This document shows, piece by piece, positions 24,371 through 33,093 of a stretch of 33,093 bases of DNA (position 1 is its first letter; each line of letters opens with the position of its first letter). The notes under the pieces are model-generated. The model was given only the letters and a program-made list of their open reading frames with translations, was not told the DNA's origin and did no database searches. Source of the DNA: Bacteroidota bacterium (lineage in GTDB: Bacteria > Bacteroidota > Bacteroidia > Bacteroidales > B39-G9); NCBI GenBank assembly GCA_015222055.1, contig JADFUR010000105.1, positions 1 to 33,093 on the forward strand, read 5' to 3'. Both the position numbers and the translations under genes were made by a program.

Positions 24371-24432
24371 ATGGTGGATTAAAATAACAAATAAACGATT
24401 TTAATTGTGGGTATTGATAACAAATAAGATAA

Positions 24433-24481
24433 CCGCAGGGAGCAATCTGTTAATTTGAACATTAATTTTATTCCTCTGCGG
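24433..24481 (+). repeat. Hairpin with CCGCAG/CTGCGG arms
   Basis: CCGCAG (24433-24438) pairs with CTGCGG (24476-24481) and GGA (24439-24441) with TCC (24472-24474) across a single bulged T. It is GC-rich in an otherwise AT-rich gap and not followed by a T-run. With the repeat at 24307 it is the only structure I see in the 24241-24682 gap, apart from the dut promoter. Confidence 0.45.
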
Positions 24482-24646
24482 AATTTAGAGAAGTTTTCGA
24501 AAAGTATAGCATCTTAAATTAATGTTTTTTATTGATTTTGATGATGAAATATTTATATAATAGTTTTATTATTAGGTAATTATACTTTACATAATAATGA
24601 TTTGTATTAATTGAACTCCGGTTACAAAATTGTTTCAAATTATAAT

Positions 24647-24654
24647 TACATTTG
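24647..24654 (+). promoter_or_regulatory. -7 promoter element for dut
   Basis: TACATTTG matches TAnnTTTG exactly, 28 bases before the ATG at 24683. A TTG at 24630-24632 is too close for a standard -33 element, so the upstream half is uncertain. Its position downstream of the alternative TTG start at 24611 supports the shorter dut protein. Confidence 0.45.
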
Positions 24655-24682
24655 TAAGTTTTATCAATTATTAGAAAATAAT

Positions 24683-25117
24683 ATGCAAGTAAAAATAGTT
24701 AATGTTTCAAACAATGAATTGCCTGCTTATAAAACCAAATATTCAGCAGGATTAGACCTTAGGGCAAATCTAAAAGAATCTGTAATTTTAAAACCATTAG
24801 AGAGAAAACTTATATCAACAGGTTTATTTATTGAGTTACCAGAGGGTTACGAAGCACAAATTAGACCTAGAAGTGGTATGGCATTAAAACATGGCATTAC
24901 TGTTTTGAATACACCGGGAACTATTGATGCAGATTACAGAGGAGAGATTGGAATAATTCTTGTTAACTTATCAAATGAAAATTTTGAAATTAATAATGGT
25001 GACAGAATTTGCCAAATGATTATTGCCAAATACCAACAGGTTGATTTGGTTAAAGTTGATATAATTAATGAAACAGAAAGAGGAGCGGGTGGTTTCGGTC
25101 ATACAGGAATAAATTAA
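24683..25117 (+). CDS. dut: dUTP diphosphatase
   Basis: 144 residues, the usual size; hydrolyses dUTP to dUMP and pyrophosphate, protecting DNA from uracil and supplying thymidylate precursor. All five trimeric-dUTPase motifs are present: SAGLDLRA (21-28), [12 protein letters not shown] (61-72), [13 protein letters not shown] (79-91, catalytic Asp82), GDRICQMII (106-114) and [10 protein letters not shown] (133-142, with His where Ser is common). I start at the ATG at 24683 because MQVKIVN is the normal family N-terminus; an in-frame TTG at 24611 would add 24 unrelated residues and lies upstream of the promoter-like TACATTTG. The gene heads a same-strand run of envelope genes. Confidence 0.96.
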   Translation: MQVKIVNVSNNELPAYKTKYSAGLDLRANLKESVILKPLERKLISTGLFIELPEGYEAQIRPRSGMALKHGITVLNTPGTIDADYRGEIGIILVNLSNENFEINNGDRICQMIIAKYQQVDLVKVDIINETERGAGGFGHTGIN

Positions 25118-25120
25118 TTA

Positions 25121-25149
25121 AGAATTAGTGAAAATTAGTGTAATTCGTG
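25121..25149 (+). repeat. Short tandem repeat of about 10 bases
   Basis: AGAATTAGTG, AAAATTAGTG and TAATTCGTG stand head to tail in the 49-base gap between dut and the nucleotidyltransferase gene. Three imperfect copies only; function unknown. Confidence 0.5.
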
Positions 25150-25166
25150 TCTAAAAATATAAAATA

Positions 25167-26171
25167 ATGAATATAATAATACCAATGGCAGGAATGGGAA
25201 AACGTATGAGACCTCATACATTGACAGTTCCCAAACCACTTATTTCTATAGCAGGAAAACCTATTGTAGCACATCTTGTTGATGAGCTTTCAAAAGTATA
25301 TAATGATAAAATTGACGAAATAGCTTTTATTGTAGGTGATTTCTCACAAGATGTAATTGATGAGTTAAAAAATATTGCAATATCATATAAGGCAGAACCA
25401 AAAATTTATCATCAAACAGAACCTTTAGGTACTGCTCATGCTGTTTATTGTGCAGCGCAATCATTAAAAGGCAATGTTATTGTTGCTTTTGCTGATACTT
25501 TGTTTAAAGCAAACTTTAAAATTGATGAAAATGTAGATGGCACAATTTGGGTTAATAAAGTTGATAATCCTTCTTCTTTTGGTGTTGTGAAAATTGATGA
25601 AAGCAATTTTATTTGCGATTTTATTGAAAAACCAAAAGAGTTTGTTTCAGATTTAGCAATAATAGGGATTTATTATTTTAAGCAAGGAGAAATTCTCAAA
25701 AATGAACTTGCAAAATTAATCAAAGATGAGTTTAAAGTAAATGGTGAGTATCAATTGACAGATGCCTTGAAAAGAATGCAGCTAAATGGGATTAAATTTA
25801 ATACCGGTAGTGTTGATGAATGGTTAGATTGTGGAAATAAAGACGCAACAGTTTATACAAATCAACGTTTGTTACATCTTTTAGATAAAAATCAACTCGT
25901 TTCAAAAAATGCACAGATTATTAATTCAAAAATTATTGATCCTTGTTATATTGATGAAAAAGTAAAAATTAAAAATTCTGTAATTGGACCATATACGACA
26001 ATTCATAAAGGAACAGAAATAAAAAATTCAATTGTAAGAAATTCTGTTATTCAAAAAGATACATTAATTGAAAATCAAAACATTGAAAATTCAATGATTG
26101 GAAACAATGTTAAGATTATATCGAAAGCTGATGATTTGAGCATTGGCGATTTTTCAAATATTGTTAAATAG
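25167..26171 (+). CDS. Sugar-phosphate nucleotidyltransferase
   Basis: 334 residues. The N-terminal NTP-transferase signature is IIPMAGMGKRMRPHTLTVPK (about 3-22), with the G-x-G-x-R loop and the PKP lysine. EPLGTAHAVYCA (about 88-99) and the metal-site Asp in VAFADTLF (about 110-117) follow. The C-terminal part (about 250-330) has hexapeptide-like repeats such as KIKNSVIGPYTTIHKGTEI and SIVRNSVIQ, a left-handed beta-helix. This two-domain form is seen in glucose-1-phosphate thymidylyl- or uridylyltransferases and GlmU-like enzymes; I cannot fix the sugar or nucleotide. It makes an activated sugar, probably for cell-surface glycan, which fits the flippase upstream. It is 49 bases after dut on the same strand. 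Confidence 0.88.
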   Translation: MNIIIPMAGMGKRMRPHTLTVPKPLISIAGKPIVAHLVDELSKVYNDKIDEIAFIVGDFSQDVIDELKNIAISYKAEPKIYHQTEPLGTAHAVYCAAQSLKGNVIVAFADTLFKANFKIDENVDGTIWVNKVDNPSSFGVVKIDESNFICDFIEKPKEFVSDLAIIGIYYFKQGEILKNELAKLIKDEFKVNGEYQLTDALKRMQLNGIKFNTGSVDEWLDCGNKDATVYTNQRLLHLLDKNQLVSKNAQIINSKIIDPCYIDEKVKIKNSVIGPYTTIHKGTEIKNSIVRNSVIQKDTLIENQNIENSMIGNNVKIISKADDLSIGDFSNIVK

Positions 26172-26243
26172 ATTTTTTATAAAATTATTTAATAACAATA
26201 TAGTTTTATTCCAGATGAGTTACTTAATTTATTAATGATGAAG

Positions 26244-26265
26244 AATTATTGTTTTTACAATAATT
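26244..26265 (+). repeat. Perfect hairpin in the NTase-TPR gap
   Basis: AATTATTGT (26244-26252) and ACAATAATT (26257-26265) form a 9-bp stem with a TTTT tetraloop. No T-run follows, so it is not a standard terminator. The 141-base gap around it is the longest within the dut-DUF4175 run apart from the promoter-bearing ones, so a separate promoter for the TPR gene may lie here, although no consensus is visible. Confidence 0.4.
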
Positions 26266-26312
26266 TCACCAGTTTTAAGTTATTTTTTTAGACACATATT
26301 ATTTCGTTAATT

Positions 26313-28067
26313 ATGTATTACACAATTTATAAAGTAGCCAAAAGAAAAGGAGTTTTTTTAATTGCGTTGTTTTTTTGTTTTGCCCTCTCTGGTTTTTCGC
26401 TTTCAGCCAATCAAATAACAAGCAAATCGGATACTTTAACAAGCCAGCAAAAATTTGATTTTAAATATGCTTTTATTGATGCAAATAGGCAATTAATGTT
26501 AGGTAATTATTCTGTAGCACAAGGGTTATTTTTACAATGTTTAAAAATTGACAATAACAGTTCAGCATGTTTATATCAATTGGCTTACATAAGTTATTCA
26601 TTAAAAGAGTATGAAAAAGCATTAATTCATGCACAGAGAGCTGTGAAGAAAGCACCAAAAAACTTGTGGTATAATTTTTTATTATCATCTATTTATCAAG
26701 AACTTAACGATTTAGAAAATGCTGCAAAAATATATCAGCAACTAATCAAAATTTATCCTAATAATTATGATTTGTATTTTGAATATTCCTCATTATTAGC
26801 CTTAAACAAACAGTTTTCTAAGTCCATTAAAGTGTGTAACAAACTAGAATCCTCTTTAGGTTTTTCTGAGAAAATTGCCATGCAGAGAATTAAAGTTTAT
26901 TTCATGAATAATGATAAAAAATCAGCTTATAAAGAATTAAATTCTCTAATAAATAATTTACCAAACGAAAAAAAATACTATTTAATATTGGCCGATTCTT
27001 ATATAAATGATAAGAATTTGGTGGAAGCAAAAATGGTATATCAATCTTTACTTAAAGTATATCCAAGCAATGGCGAAGCACATTTTTTTTTGGCACAATA
27101 TTATATACAAAAAAAAGAGTTCGCAAAATTTTTTGAAGAGTTAAAAAGAGTTTTTGAAAGTAAATCATTTGATGCAGAGCAGAAAGTGCAAATGTTTGTT
27201 TCTTTTTCGAAAAGTATAGGCGATAATAAAGAGCTTAATAATAAATTTAATGAATTATTTAATATTTTGTTAGAAACAAATCCTGAAAATATTGATGTAA
27301 AAATTATAAATTCAGATTATTTATATAGAAACAAAAAATATAGTAAAGCCAGAGAAGAATTAGAATATATTATTACGAAGAAGAAAGATAATATTTATGT
27401 TTGGCAGCAATTGTTACTCACTGATAATATGCTTGAAGATTTTGAATCAATGTTTGAGCACAGTAAAGAGTCTGTTAAATATTTTCCAAACCAATCATTT
27501 TTTTATCTTTTCAAAGGATTATCATCCTATCAATTAAAAAATTATCAAATTTCTATTGAATCTTTAGATTTTGGGAAAAAGCTTGTTGTTGAAACCGACC
27601 CTTTAAAAAAACAGTTTTATTTATATTTGGGAGAGGCTTATTATCAATTAAAGAATTATGATAAATCTTTCAGTAATTTCGATATTTATTTAAATATTGA
27701 ACCGGAAGACACTTATGTTCTAAACAATTACAGTTATTACTTATCGTTATTAGATAGAGATCTTGAAAGAGCTGAACAGATGAGCAAGAAATCAATTACT
27801 TTAGAACCAAAAAACTCAACCTTTTTAGATACACACGCCTGGGTTCTTTTTAAAAGAAAATCCTTTTCGGAAGCACAAAAAATAATTAAATTAGCAATAG
27901 AAAATGGTGGCGACAGCAGTAGTGTTATTGTTGAGCACTTTGGCGATATTTTATTTAAAAATAATAAAACTGATGAAGCTGTAATACAGTGGAAAAAAGC
28001 AAAAAGCCTTGGCTCATCATCAAAAAATTTAGATAAAAAGATTACGGAAGAAAAATTAATTAATTAA
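26313..28067 (+). CDS. Exported tetratricopeptide-repeat protein
   Basis: 584 residues. A signal peptide is visible (basic KVAKRKG, hydrophobic VFLIALFFCFALSGF, then SLSANQ near residue 30). The rest is mostly TPR helical pairs: for example ACLYQLAYISYSLKEYEKAL (about 85-104), NLWYNFLLSSIYQELNDLEN (about 115-134), QFYLYLGEAYYQLKNYDKSF (about 435-454) and the late FLDTHAWVLFKRKSFSEAQK. The final repeats with NNYSYYLSLLDRDLERAEQM resemble the end of periplasmic or outer-membrane TPR assembly proteins in the phylum. It probably acts as a scaffold in the periplasm. The DUF4292 lipoprotein gene follows after 9 bases, so the two are likely co-expressed and may interact. Confidence 0.9.
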   Translation: MYYTIYKVAKRKGVFLIALFFCFALSGFSLSANQITSKSDTLTSQQKFDFKYAFIDANRQLMLGNYSVAQGLFLQCLKIDNNSSACLYQLAYISYSLKEYEKALIHAQRAVKKAPKNLWYNFLLSSIYQELNDLENAAKIYQQLIKIYPNNYDLYFEYSSLLALNKQFSKSIKVCNKLESSLGFSEKIAMQRIKVYFMNNDKKSAYKELNSLINNLPNEKKYYLILADSYINDKNLVEAKMVYQSLLKVYPSNGEAHFFLAQYYIQKKEFAKFFEELKRVFESKSFDAEQKVQMFVSFSKSIGDNKELNNKFNELFNILLETNPENIDVKIINSDYLYRNKKYSKAREELEYIITKKKDNIYVWQQLLLTDNMLEDFESMFEHSKESVKYFPNQSFFYLFKGLSSYQLKNYQISIESLDFGKKLVVETDPLKKQFYLYLGEAYYQLKNYDKSFSNFDIYLNIEPEDTYVLNNYSYYLSLLDRDLERAEQMSKKSITLEPKNSTFLDTHAWVLFKRKSFSEAQKIIKLAIENGGDSSSVIVEHFGDILFKNNKTDEAVIQWKKAKSLGSSSKNLDKKITEEKLIN

Positions 28068-28076
28068 ATTTTATTT

Positions 28077-28913
28077 ATGGTTCATAAAAGGAAAAGTATT
28101 TATTTATATTTATTTATTATTTTATTTCTTTCGTCATGTGCAGTTACAAAAAGAGTAAAACGCAGAAAAATAAAAAATTATGATATTGAAAAAATTTATT
28201 CTCTAGTAAAAGCAAACGAATTAAACTATAATTCATATTCAATAAAATATTCTGCAAAAATTGATTTGAATGGTAGTAAAAATAGTGTTAGTGGAGTAAT
28301 GAGAATTGTAAAAGATTCTGCAATTTGGATTTCTGTATCTCCCGGTTTTGGAGTCGAACTAATGAGACTTTTAGTAACTCCCGATAGTGTAAAAATGATT
28401 AATCGTTTGAATTCAACTTATTTTGCAGGAGATTTTAGTTATCTCAATAAAGTTTTTAAATTTAACTTAGATTATTTCTCTCTTCAAGCAATTTTGACAA
28501 ATTCATTTTTTTCCTACGAGGCTCAAGATGAAAAGAATTTAATAAAGAATTTAATAAAGAATTTTACTTCAAAAATTGACTCAAATAATTATTTATTACA
28601 ATCATTACCAAATAATTCTGAAAAGGATTCTAATATTTATAAACAGCATGTAACTCAACAAATGTCTATATCTCCTGAAGAATTTAAAATTTCGAAAATC
28701 TTTATGTTTGATTATTTACAAAACAGGTCTTTACAAATTAAGTTTTCCAATTATATTGATCTTAACGATAATAAATTCCCACAAAATTTGAATTTACTTT
28801 TTAATACCAAAAAAAGCAAAACAAAAATTGATTTAAGATACAGCAAAGTAAGTGTTAATAAGAGGGCTAGAATGCCTTTTAAAATTTCAAAAAAGTATTT
28901 GCCGATTAAATAA
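28077..28913 (+). CDS. DUF4292 outer-membrane lipoprotein candidate
   Basis: 278 residues. A lipoprotein signal with FLSSC and Cys21 is followed by a very basic segment (KRVKRRKIKN). The mature region shows alternating beta strands with SIKYSAKIDLNGSKNSVSG, VMRIVKDSAIWISVSPGFG and VELMRLLVTPDSVKMINR, the wording I associate with DUF4292, a LolB/LolA-like Bacteroidota lipoprotein family. A lipid- or lipoprotein-binding role in the envelope follows by analogy only. It sits between the TPR protein (9-base gap) and the EnvC-like gene (88-base gap), the order commonly seen in the phylum. A short in-frame duplication encodes KNLIKNLIKN near residues 157-166, probably slippage. Confidence 0.85.
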   Translation: MVHKRKSIYLYLFIILFLSSCAVTKRVKRRKIKNYDIEKIYSLVKANELNYNSYSIKYSAKIDLNGSKNSVSGVMRIVKDSAIWISVSPGFGVELMRLLVTPDSVKMINRLNSTYFAGDFSYLNKVFKFNLDYFSLQAILTNSFFSYEAQDEKNLIKNLIKNFTSKIDSNNYLLQSLPNNSEKDSNIYKQHVTQQMSISPEEFKISKIFMFDYLQNRSLQIKFSNYIDLNDNKFPQNLNLLFNTKKSKTKIDLRYSKVSVNKRARMPFKISKKYLPIK

Positions 28914-29001
28914 TTATATTTTTGCTTGTTATAAAGTAGATATTCATATAATATTGTTCTTAAGTTAAAAAAGATGTTTAATTTTTATAAATTTTTACTT
29001 T

Positions 29002-30231
29002 GTGAATAAACGTAAAATTAAAATATTACTCTCCCTGTTTTTCTTTGTATTTGCTTGTATCAATACTTTTGGTCAAAGCAGAAGCCAGCTTGAGAAACAA
29101 AAGAAAACATATGAAAAAAAAATATTATATACAAATAGTTTATTAAAGCAGACTAAGAAAAACACAAAGTATTCTTCACACAAACTTTTAATATTACAAA
29201 ATAAAATTTCTAACAGAAATCAGCTAATCTTAAATATTAAACAAGAAATAGATTTGTTGGATACTGTTATTTATTATGATCAGCAAAGTATAATACTCTT
29301 AAAAGCTAATTTAAGGCAGCTTAAGCAGGAGTATGCTAAAATGATTTACCATGCGTACAAAAATAGGAGTTATTACGATAAACTAATGTTTGTGTTCGCA
29401 TCAGAGGATTTTAACCAAGCTTATAAAAGACTGAAGTATTTCCAACAATATTCTCAATATAGAAGAAGACAGGCTGATTTAATTGTTGATACTAGGCTAA
29501 CATTAATTCAAAAGCTTGATAGTGTAGAAATCATAAAGGCACAAAAGTTAGAATTGGTTTATGACAAGAAGGAGGAGAATACAAACTTAATTTATGAAAA
29601 AGACCAGCAAAAAAATATTTTATCAAACTTAGGTAGAAAAAAATCAAAACTAATTAAGAGTCTACGTGTACAACAAATTGCCGCAGTAAATCTTCAAAAG
29701 CGTATTGAAGCAATTATTGCAGAGGAAGCATTAAAAGCCGCAAATTTTGCTAAGAAAAAAGGAAAAAAAGCAAACGCGTTTTTTGTGTTAACTCCTCAGG
29801 ATAAGCTTGTTTCAACAGAATTTGTTAAAAATAAACAGCACCTGCCATGGCCTACTCAGCGTGGTATTGTTACTTCATATTTTGGAGAACATAAACATCC
29901 TTTTTTAAAAGGAATTGTTATTAGAAACAACGGTATTGATATAACAACGACAAAGGGTTCTGTGGTAAGATCAATTTTTGAAGGAGAAGTTTCTCGAGTT
30001 TTTTCCATTAAAGGTGCAAATATTACTGTTATTGTAAGACATGGTAATTTTTTAACTGTATATTCAAATCTAAAAGAAGTTATTGTAAAGGCTGGCGACA
30101 AGCTTAAATCAAAACAAGCAATAGGAGTAGCCTTTACTGATACCGATAATGATAACAAAACAGTATTAAAGTTTCAAATTTGGAAAGAAAATAAAAAATT
30201 AAATCCAATTACCTGGTTAGCTCATAAATAA
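29002..30231 (+). CDS. EnvC-like murein hydrolase activator with degenerate LytM domain
   Basis: 409 residues, starting at GTG (no in-frame ATG gives the signal peptide). A signal peptide spans about 1-25 (KRKIKILLSLFFFVFA...FGQ). A long coiled coil fills about 25-255 (SQLEKQKKTYEKKI onward), then an M23/LytM domain at about 285-409. Its start FGEHKHPFLKG (294-304) looks normal, but the zinc ligands are changed: NNGID (309-313) has Asn309 where HxxxD would have His, YSNL replaces YAHL, and LKFQI has Lys where HxH would supply His. The domain is therefore probably not a peptidase. It should activate a cell-wall amidase during division, as E. coli EnvC does with its coiled coil and inactive LytM domain. 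DUF4175 follows after 5 bases. Confidence 0.9.
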   Translation: MNKRKIKILLSLFFFVFACINTFGQSRSQLEKQKKTYEKKILYTNSLLKQTKKNTKYSSHKLLILQNKISNRNQLILNIKQEIDLLDTVIYYDQQSIILLKANLRQLKQEYAKMIYHAYKNRSYYDKLMFVFASEDFNQAYKRLKYFQQYSQYRRRQADLIVDTRLTLIQKLDSVEIIKAQKLELVYDKKEENTNLIYEKDQQKNILSNLGRKKSKLIKSLRVQQIAAVNLQKRIEAIIAEEALKAANFAKKKGKKANAFFVLTPQDKLVSTEFVKNKQHLPWPTQRGIVTSYFGEHKHPFLKGIVIRNNGIDITTTKGSVVRSIFEGEVSRVFSIKGANITVIVRHGNFLTVYSNLKEVIVKAGDKLKSKQAIGVAFTDTDNDNKTVLKFQIWKENKKLNPITWLAHK

Positions 30232-30236
30232 AGCCT

Positions 30237-33093
30237 ATGAAAGATTCTAGTTCAAATATTTTATATAAAAAATTAGATGATTTTATTAAAAAGTATTATA
30301 AAAATTTAATAATACAAGGGCTTTTTATTTCATTAATTGTTATAGTAAGTGCGATATTTTTTGCTGCAATATTTGAATATTTTTTTTATTTTTCAAAAAT
30401 CACAAGACTGGTTTTTTTGTTTATAATTATTTTTGCAGCTATTTATACTTGCATATCCTTTATTTTGCTACCTGTACTAAAAAGAATAAATGTTCGTAAA
30501 CAGATAACTTATAAACAAGCAGTTTCTATTATTAACCATCATTTTCCAGAATTTCACGACAGTCTTTTAAATAGTTTGGAATTAGCAGAAGGAGACAAGG
30601 ATAATTCTTATTTTTCACCTCAATTAATAATTGCTTCAATAGAGCAACGAATAAATAATTTGAAACCTTACAATTTTGCTTTTGCAATTAATATTAAGAA
30701 AAAATTTTTTTATGGCAAGATTTTATTTTCTGTTATAGTAGCGTCTTTTATTTTTTATTTAATTTTTCCAAATATTTTAAATCAAGGAACAAGAAGAATT
30801 ATTAATTATAAAATTCATTACACAAAACCTTTGCCATTTCAATTTTCAATTTTAAATAAAAATTTATCAGTTCATAAAGGTTCCGATTTTAAATTACAAG
30901 TTAAATTAACCGGCGATGAAATTCCAAATGAATTGTTTGTTTCTTTCAGAGGAAATAAATTTTTTATGAAAAAAGATTCTGAAAATACATTTTCTTATGA
31001 TTTCCAAAATGTAAACAACCAAATTCACTTTAAAATTTCTAACGAGGACTTTTCTTCGCAAATTTTCAAGCTCTCTGTAATGCCTATTCCTATTATCATT
31101 GACTTTAATATTTCCCTTTTTTATCCTCGTCACACTGGCCTAAATGAAAAGACCTTGGATAATGTAGGTGATTTTTCTATTCCTAATGGCACAAAAGTGA
31201 CCTTTGCTTTTAATTCAGTAAATACCGATTCATTATTTATTTCATTTGACGACTCAAAGTTGAAAATTGCCAAAAAAAATAAAGATAAATTTTCATTCAC
31301 CAAAACATTTTATAAATCGACTCAATATTCAATTTCCTTAAAAAATCAAAATTTACGGAAAAAAAATATTTTTAAATATTCTATTAATGTAATTCCCGAT
31401 ATGTATCCAAATATTAAACTTGTTGATATTGTTGATACCCTTAATATGAATTTGCATTATTTTAAAGGAGTCGTTAACGACGATTATGGTTTTACTAATT
31501 TGAAGTTTCATTATACTCTTTCAAATATTGAAGACTCCATTTTTTCAGTTAATATACCAATCAATAAAAATTTAACAAATCAGGAATTTTACTTCGCTAC
31601 TGATTTTGAAGAATTATCGAAAAGTGCAGATAACATTAATTATTATTTTGTTATTACTGATAACGATATTGTTTCTGGTTTTAAGTCAACAAAAAGTCAA
31701 CTATTTGAATTCACAAAACCCAATAGAGATAGTTTGTTAACTTTTGAAAAAGAAATTAATAGTTCAATAGAAAAGAAATTAAATCAAGGAATAATGTTGG
31801 CTCATGAATTAAGTCGAGATATTAAAGAATTTCAAAAGCAAAATATTAATTCTAATCTGTCGAATTGGGAAAAGAAAAAATTTCTTAAAAATATTGTTGA
31901 TAAACAAAAAGAATTACAAAATATTGTAAATAAGATTAACAAAACGAATATTGATAAGAATAATTTTATTAATTCGTTTAGTGAAAAAAACAAAGAAATT
32001 TTAGACAAACAAAAAAAGATAGATGAATTGTTAAAAACTATTTTAAATGATGATATTAAAGATTTGATGAAACAGTTGGCAGAACTTCAAAAAAAGTTTG
32101 ACAAAAATAAAATCAATCAGCTTTCGAAACAATTGCAAATGTCATATGACGATTTAGAAAAACGATTAGACAAAAATCTTGAGTTGTTAAAGAAATTTCA
32201 AATAGAACAAAAAATCGATAATGCAATTAATGACCTTAAGAAACTTTCCGAAGATCAAAACAAATTAGCAGAAACAACAAAGCACAAAGAAGAAGATAAT
32301 AATAGCTTGATAAAAAAGCAAACATCACAATCAGATAAATTAAGTAAAATAAAAAAGGATTATAACAGCCTTAAAAAACAAAATTCTGAATTGGAAAATA
32401 AATTTAATTTAGATAATTTTAATAAACAATTTGAAGCAATACAAAAGCAATTTCAAGATGGATTAGATAAGCTTAATAAAAATCAGAATCGAAAGGCTTC
32501 ACAAAACCAATCTCAAAACTCAAAACAATTAGATAATTTATCGCAGTCAATGCAAAATATGATGAAGGAAAATATGCAACAACAAGCAACTGTCGATATT
32601 CAGCAACTGAGACAAATACTTTATAATTTACTATCGTTTTCATTTGATCAAGAAAAAATAATTGAACAGCTTCGATTTTGTGAACCATCGAATCCAAAAT
32701 ACTCAGAAATTTTAAATTCTCAAAACAAGCAAAAAGAAAATTTCGTTATCATAAGAGATTCTTTATATGCCTTATCAAAACGAACAATGCAGCTAGCTTC
32801 AATTATTGATAAAGATGTTTTTAAAATTAATTCAAATTTAGAAAAAGTTTTAGATGAATTAGAAAATAGAAAAAAAGGAAAAGCACTGAGTTCTCAACAA
32901 TTTATTATTACTTCAACGAATAATCTTACATTATTTCTTTCTGAAGCATTAAAGTCATTGCAGGAAATGCAAAAAAAAGGTTCTAAAATGGGTAATAAAT
33001 CTTGCAAAAAATCAGGAAAAGGAATGCCATCGCTTTCTCAAATGCGGAAAGGACAGCAGTCGCTGAAATCGCAATTGCAAAACATGTTAAACC
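30237..33093 (+). CDS. DUF4175-like large membrane protein, 3' end outside the window
   Basis: 952 codons are present from the ATG at 30237 and the frame is open to the window edge, so the C-terminus is missing. Two close membrane helices lie at about 25-50 and 58-80, a third at about 160-180 (KILFSVIVASFIFYLIF). A periplasmic-type beta-rich region follows (about 180-480, with LVDIVDTLNMNLHYFKGVVNDDYG in part: FKGVVNDDYGFTNLKF). Then comes a long Lys/Gln/Glu-rich coiled coil (about 490-790) and a Gln/Lys-rich C-terminal part (QMQKKGSKMG..., SLSQMRKGQQSLKSQL). This architecture and the VVNDDYGF motif fit DUF4175, a large Bacteroidota family of unknown function. It starts 5 bases after the EnvC-like stop, so it is probably in the same operon. 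Confidence 0.82.
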   Translation, partial: MKDSSSNILYKKLDDFIKKYYKNLIIQGLFISLIVIVSAIFFAAIFEYFFYFSKITRLVFLFIIIFAAIYTCISFILLPVLKRINVRKQITYKQAVSIINHHFPEFHDSLLNSLELAEGDKDNSYFSPQLIIASIEQRINNLKPYNFAFAINIKKKFFYGKILFSVIVASFIFYLIFPNILNQGTRRIINYKIHYTKPLPFQFSILNKNLSVHKGSDFKLQVKLTGDEIPNELFVSFRGNKFFMKKDSENTFSYDFQNVNNQIHFKISNEDFSSQIFKLSVMPIPIIIDFNISLFYPRHTGLNEKTLDNVGDFSIPNGTKVTFAFNSVNTDSLFISFDDSKLKIAKKNKDKFSFTKTFYKSTQYSISLKNQNLRKKNIFKYSINVIPDMYPNIKLVDIVDTLNMNLHYFKGVVNDDYGFTNLKFHYTLSNIEDSIFSVNIPINKNLTNQEFYFATDFEELSKSADNINYYFVITDNDIVSGFKSTKSQLFEFTKPNRDSLLTFEKEINSSIEKKLNQGIMLAHELSRDIKEFQKQNINSNLSNWEKKKFLKNIVDKQKELQNIVNKINKTNIDKNNFINSFSEKNKEILDKQKKIDELLKTILNDDIKDLMKQLAELQKKFDKNKINQLSKQLQMSYDDLEKRLDKNLELLKKFQIEQKIDNAINDLKKLSEDQNKLAETTKHKEEDNNSLIKKQTSQSDKLSKIKKDYNSLKKQNSELENKFNLDNFNKQFEAIQKQFQDGLDKLNKNQNRKASQNQSQNSKQLDNLSQSMQNMMKENMQQQATVDIQQLRQILYNLLSFSFDQEKIIEQLRFCEPSNPKYSEILNSQNKQKENFVIIRDSLYALSKRTMQLASIIDKDVFKINSNLEKVLDELENRKKGKALSSQQFIITSTNNLTLFLSEALKSLQEMQKKGSKMGNKSCKKSGKGMPSLSQMRKGQQSLKSQLQNMLN

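Noticed and set aside
24611-24682. Upstream TTG start extending dUTPase by 24 residues
   Set aside because: The extension lies outside the family, and a TACATTTG promoter-like element falls within it; the ATG at 24683 gives the standard N-terminus.
30906-32697. Minus-strand frames inside the DUF4175-like gene
   Set aside because: The plus-strand frame is open for more than 950 codons with clear domain structure, so the antisense frames are shadows.

Overview
The window looks like chromosomal DNA of a Bacteroidota bacterium. It is very AT-rich. It encodes a large secreted protein with a type IX secretion (T9SS) C-terminal sorting domain and families largely confined to this phylum (DUF4292, DUF4834, DUF4175, a short-chain-dehydrogenase type threonine dehydrogenase, a long eukaryote-like IleS). 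Several upstream regions carry the Bacteroidota promoter pattern (TTTG or TTG, about 20 bases, then TAnnTTTG), and Shine-Dalgarno sequences are mostly absent. I cannot name a genus from sequence alone.

Layout. (1) 0.2-3.2 kb: a small unknown secreted protein and an 808-residue T9SS cargo protein, followed by two copies of a palindromic intergenic repeat. (2) 3.5-7.8 kb: an export operon with a MacA/HlyD-like lipoprotein adaptor, a MacB/FtsX-like permease and a TolC-like channel. No ATPase gene is present; a 7-bp tandem repeat sits in the adaptor-permease gap. (3) 7.8-8.9 kb: a repeat-rich island around a 60-residue membrane peptide. (4) 8.9-13.4 kb: ileS, a DksA/TraR-like gene and lspA. (5) 13.5-15.9 kb, minus strand: FkbM methyltransferase, DUF4834 and kbl, with kbl divergent from tdh (threonine to glycine plus acetyl-CoA). 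(6) 16.1-19.6 kb: tdh, then metK behind a canonical promoter and what reads as a SAM-II riboswitch, a small membrane protein, and rpiB on the minus strand. (7) 19.6-20.2 kb: an extremely AT-rich gene-free gap. (8) 20.2-24.2 kb: nadA, a MORN_2-repeat protein and a Wzx-like flippase. (9) 24.7-33.1 kb: an envelope-directed run of dut, a sugar-nucleotide transferase, a TPR protein, a DUF4292 lipoprotein, an EnvC-like degenerate LytM factor and a DUF4175 protein cut by the window edge.

Most genes are ordinary for the phylum. The most informative non-coding items are the metK leader, where promoter, aptamer and start codon line up, and a dispersed palindromic repeat whose two best copies differ by a compensatory base-pair change. 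I see no CRISPR array, transposase, phage gene, tRNA or rRNA, and no clear new defence or biosynthetic system.
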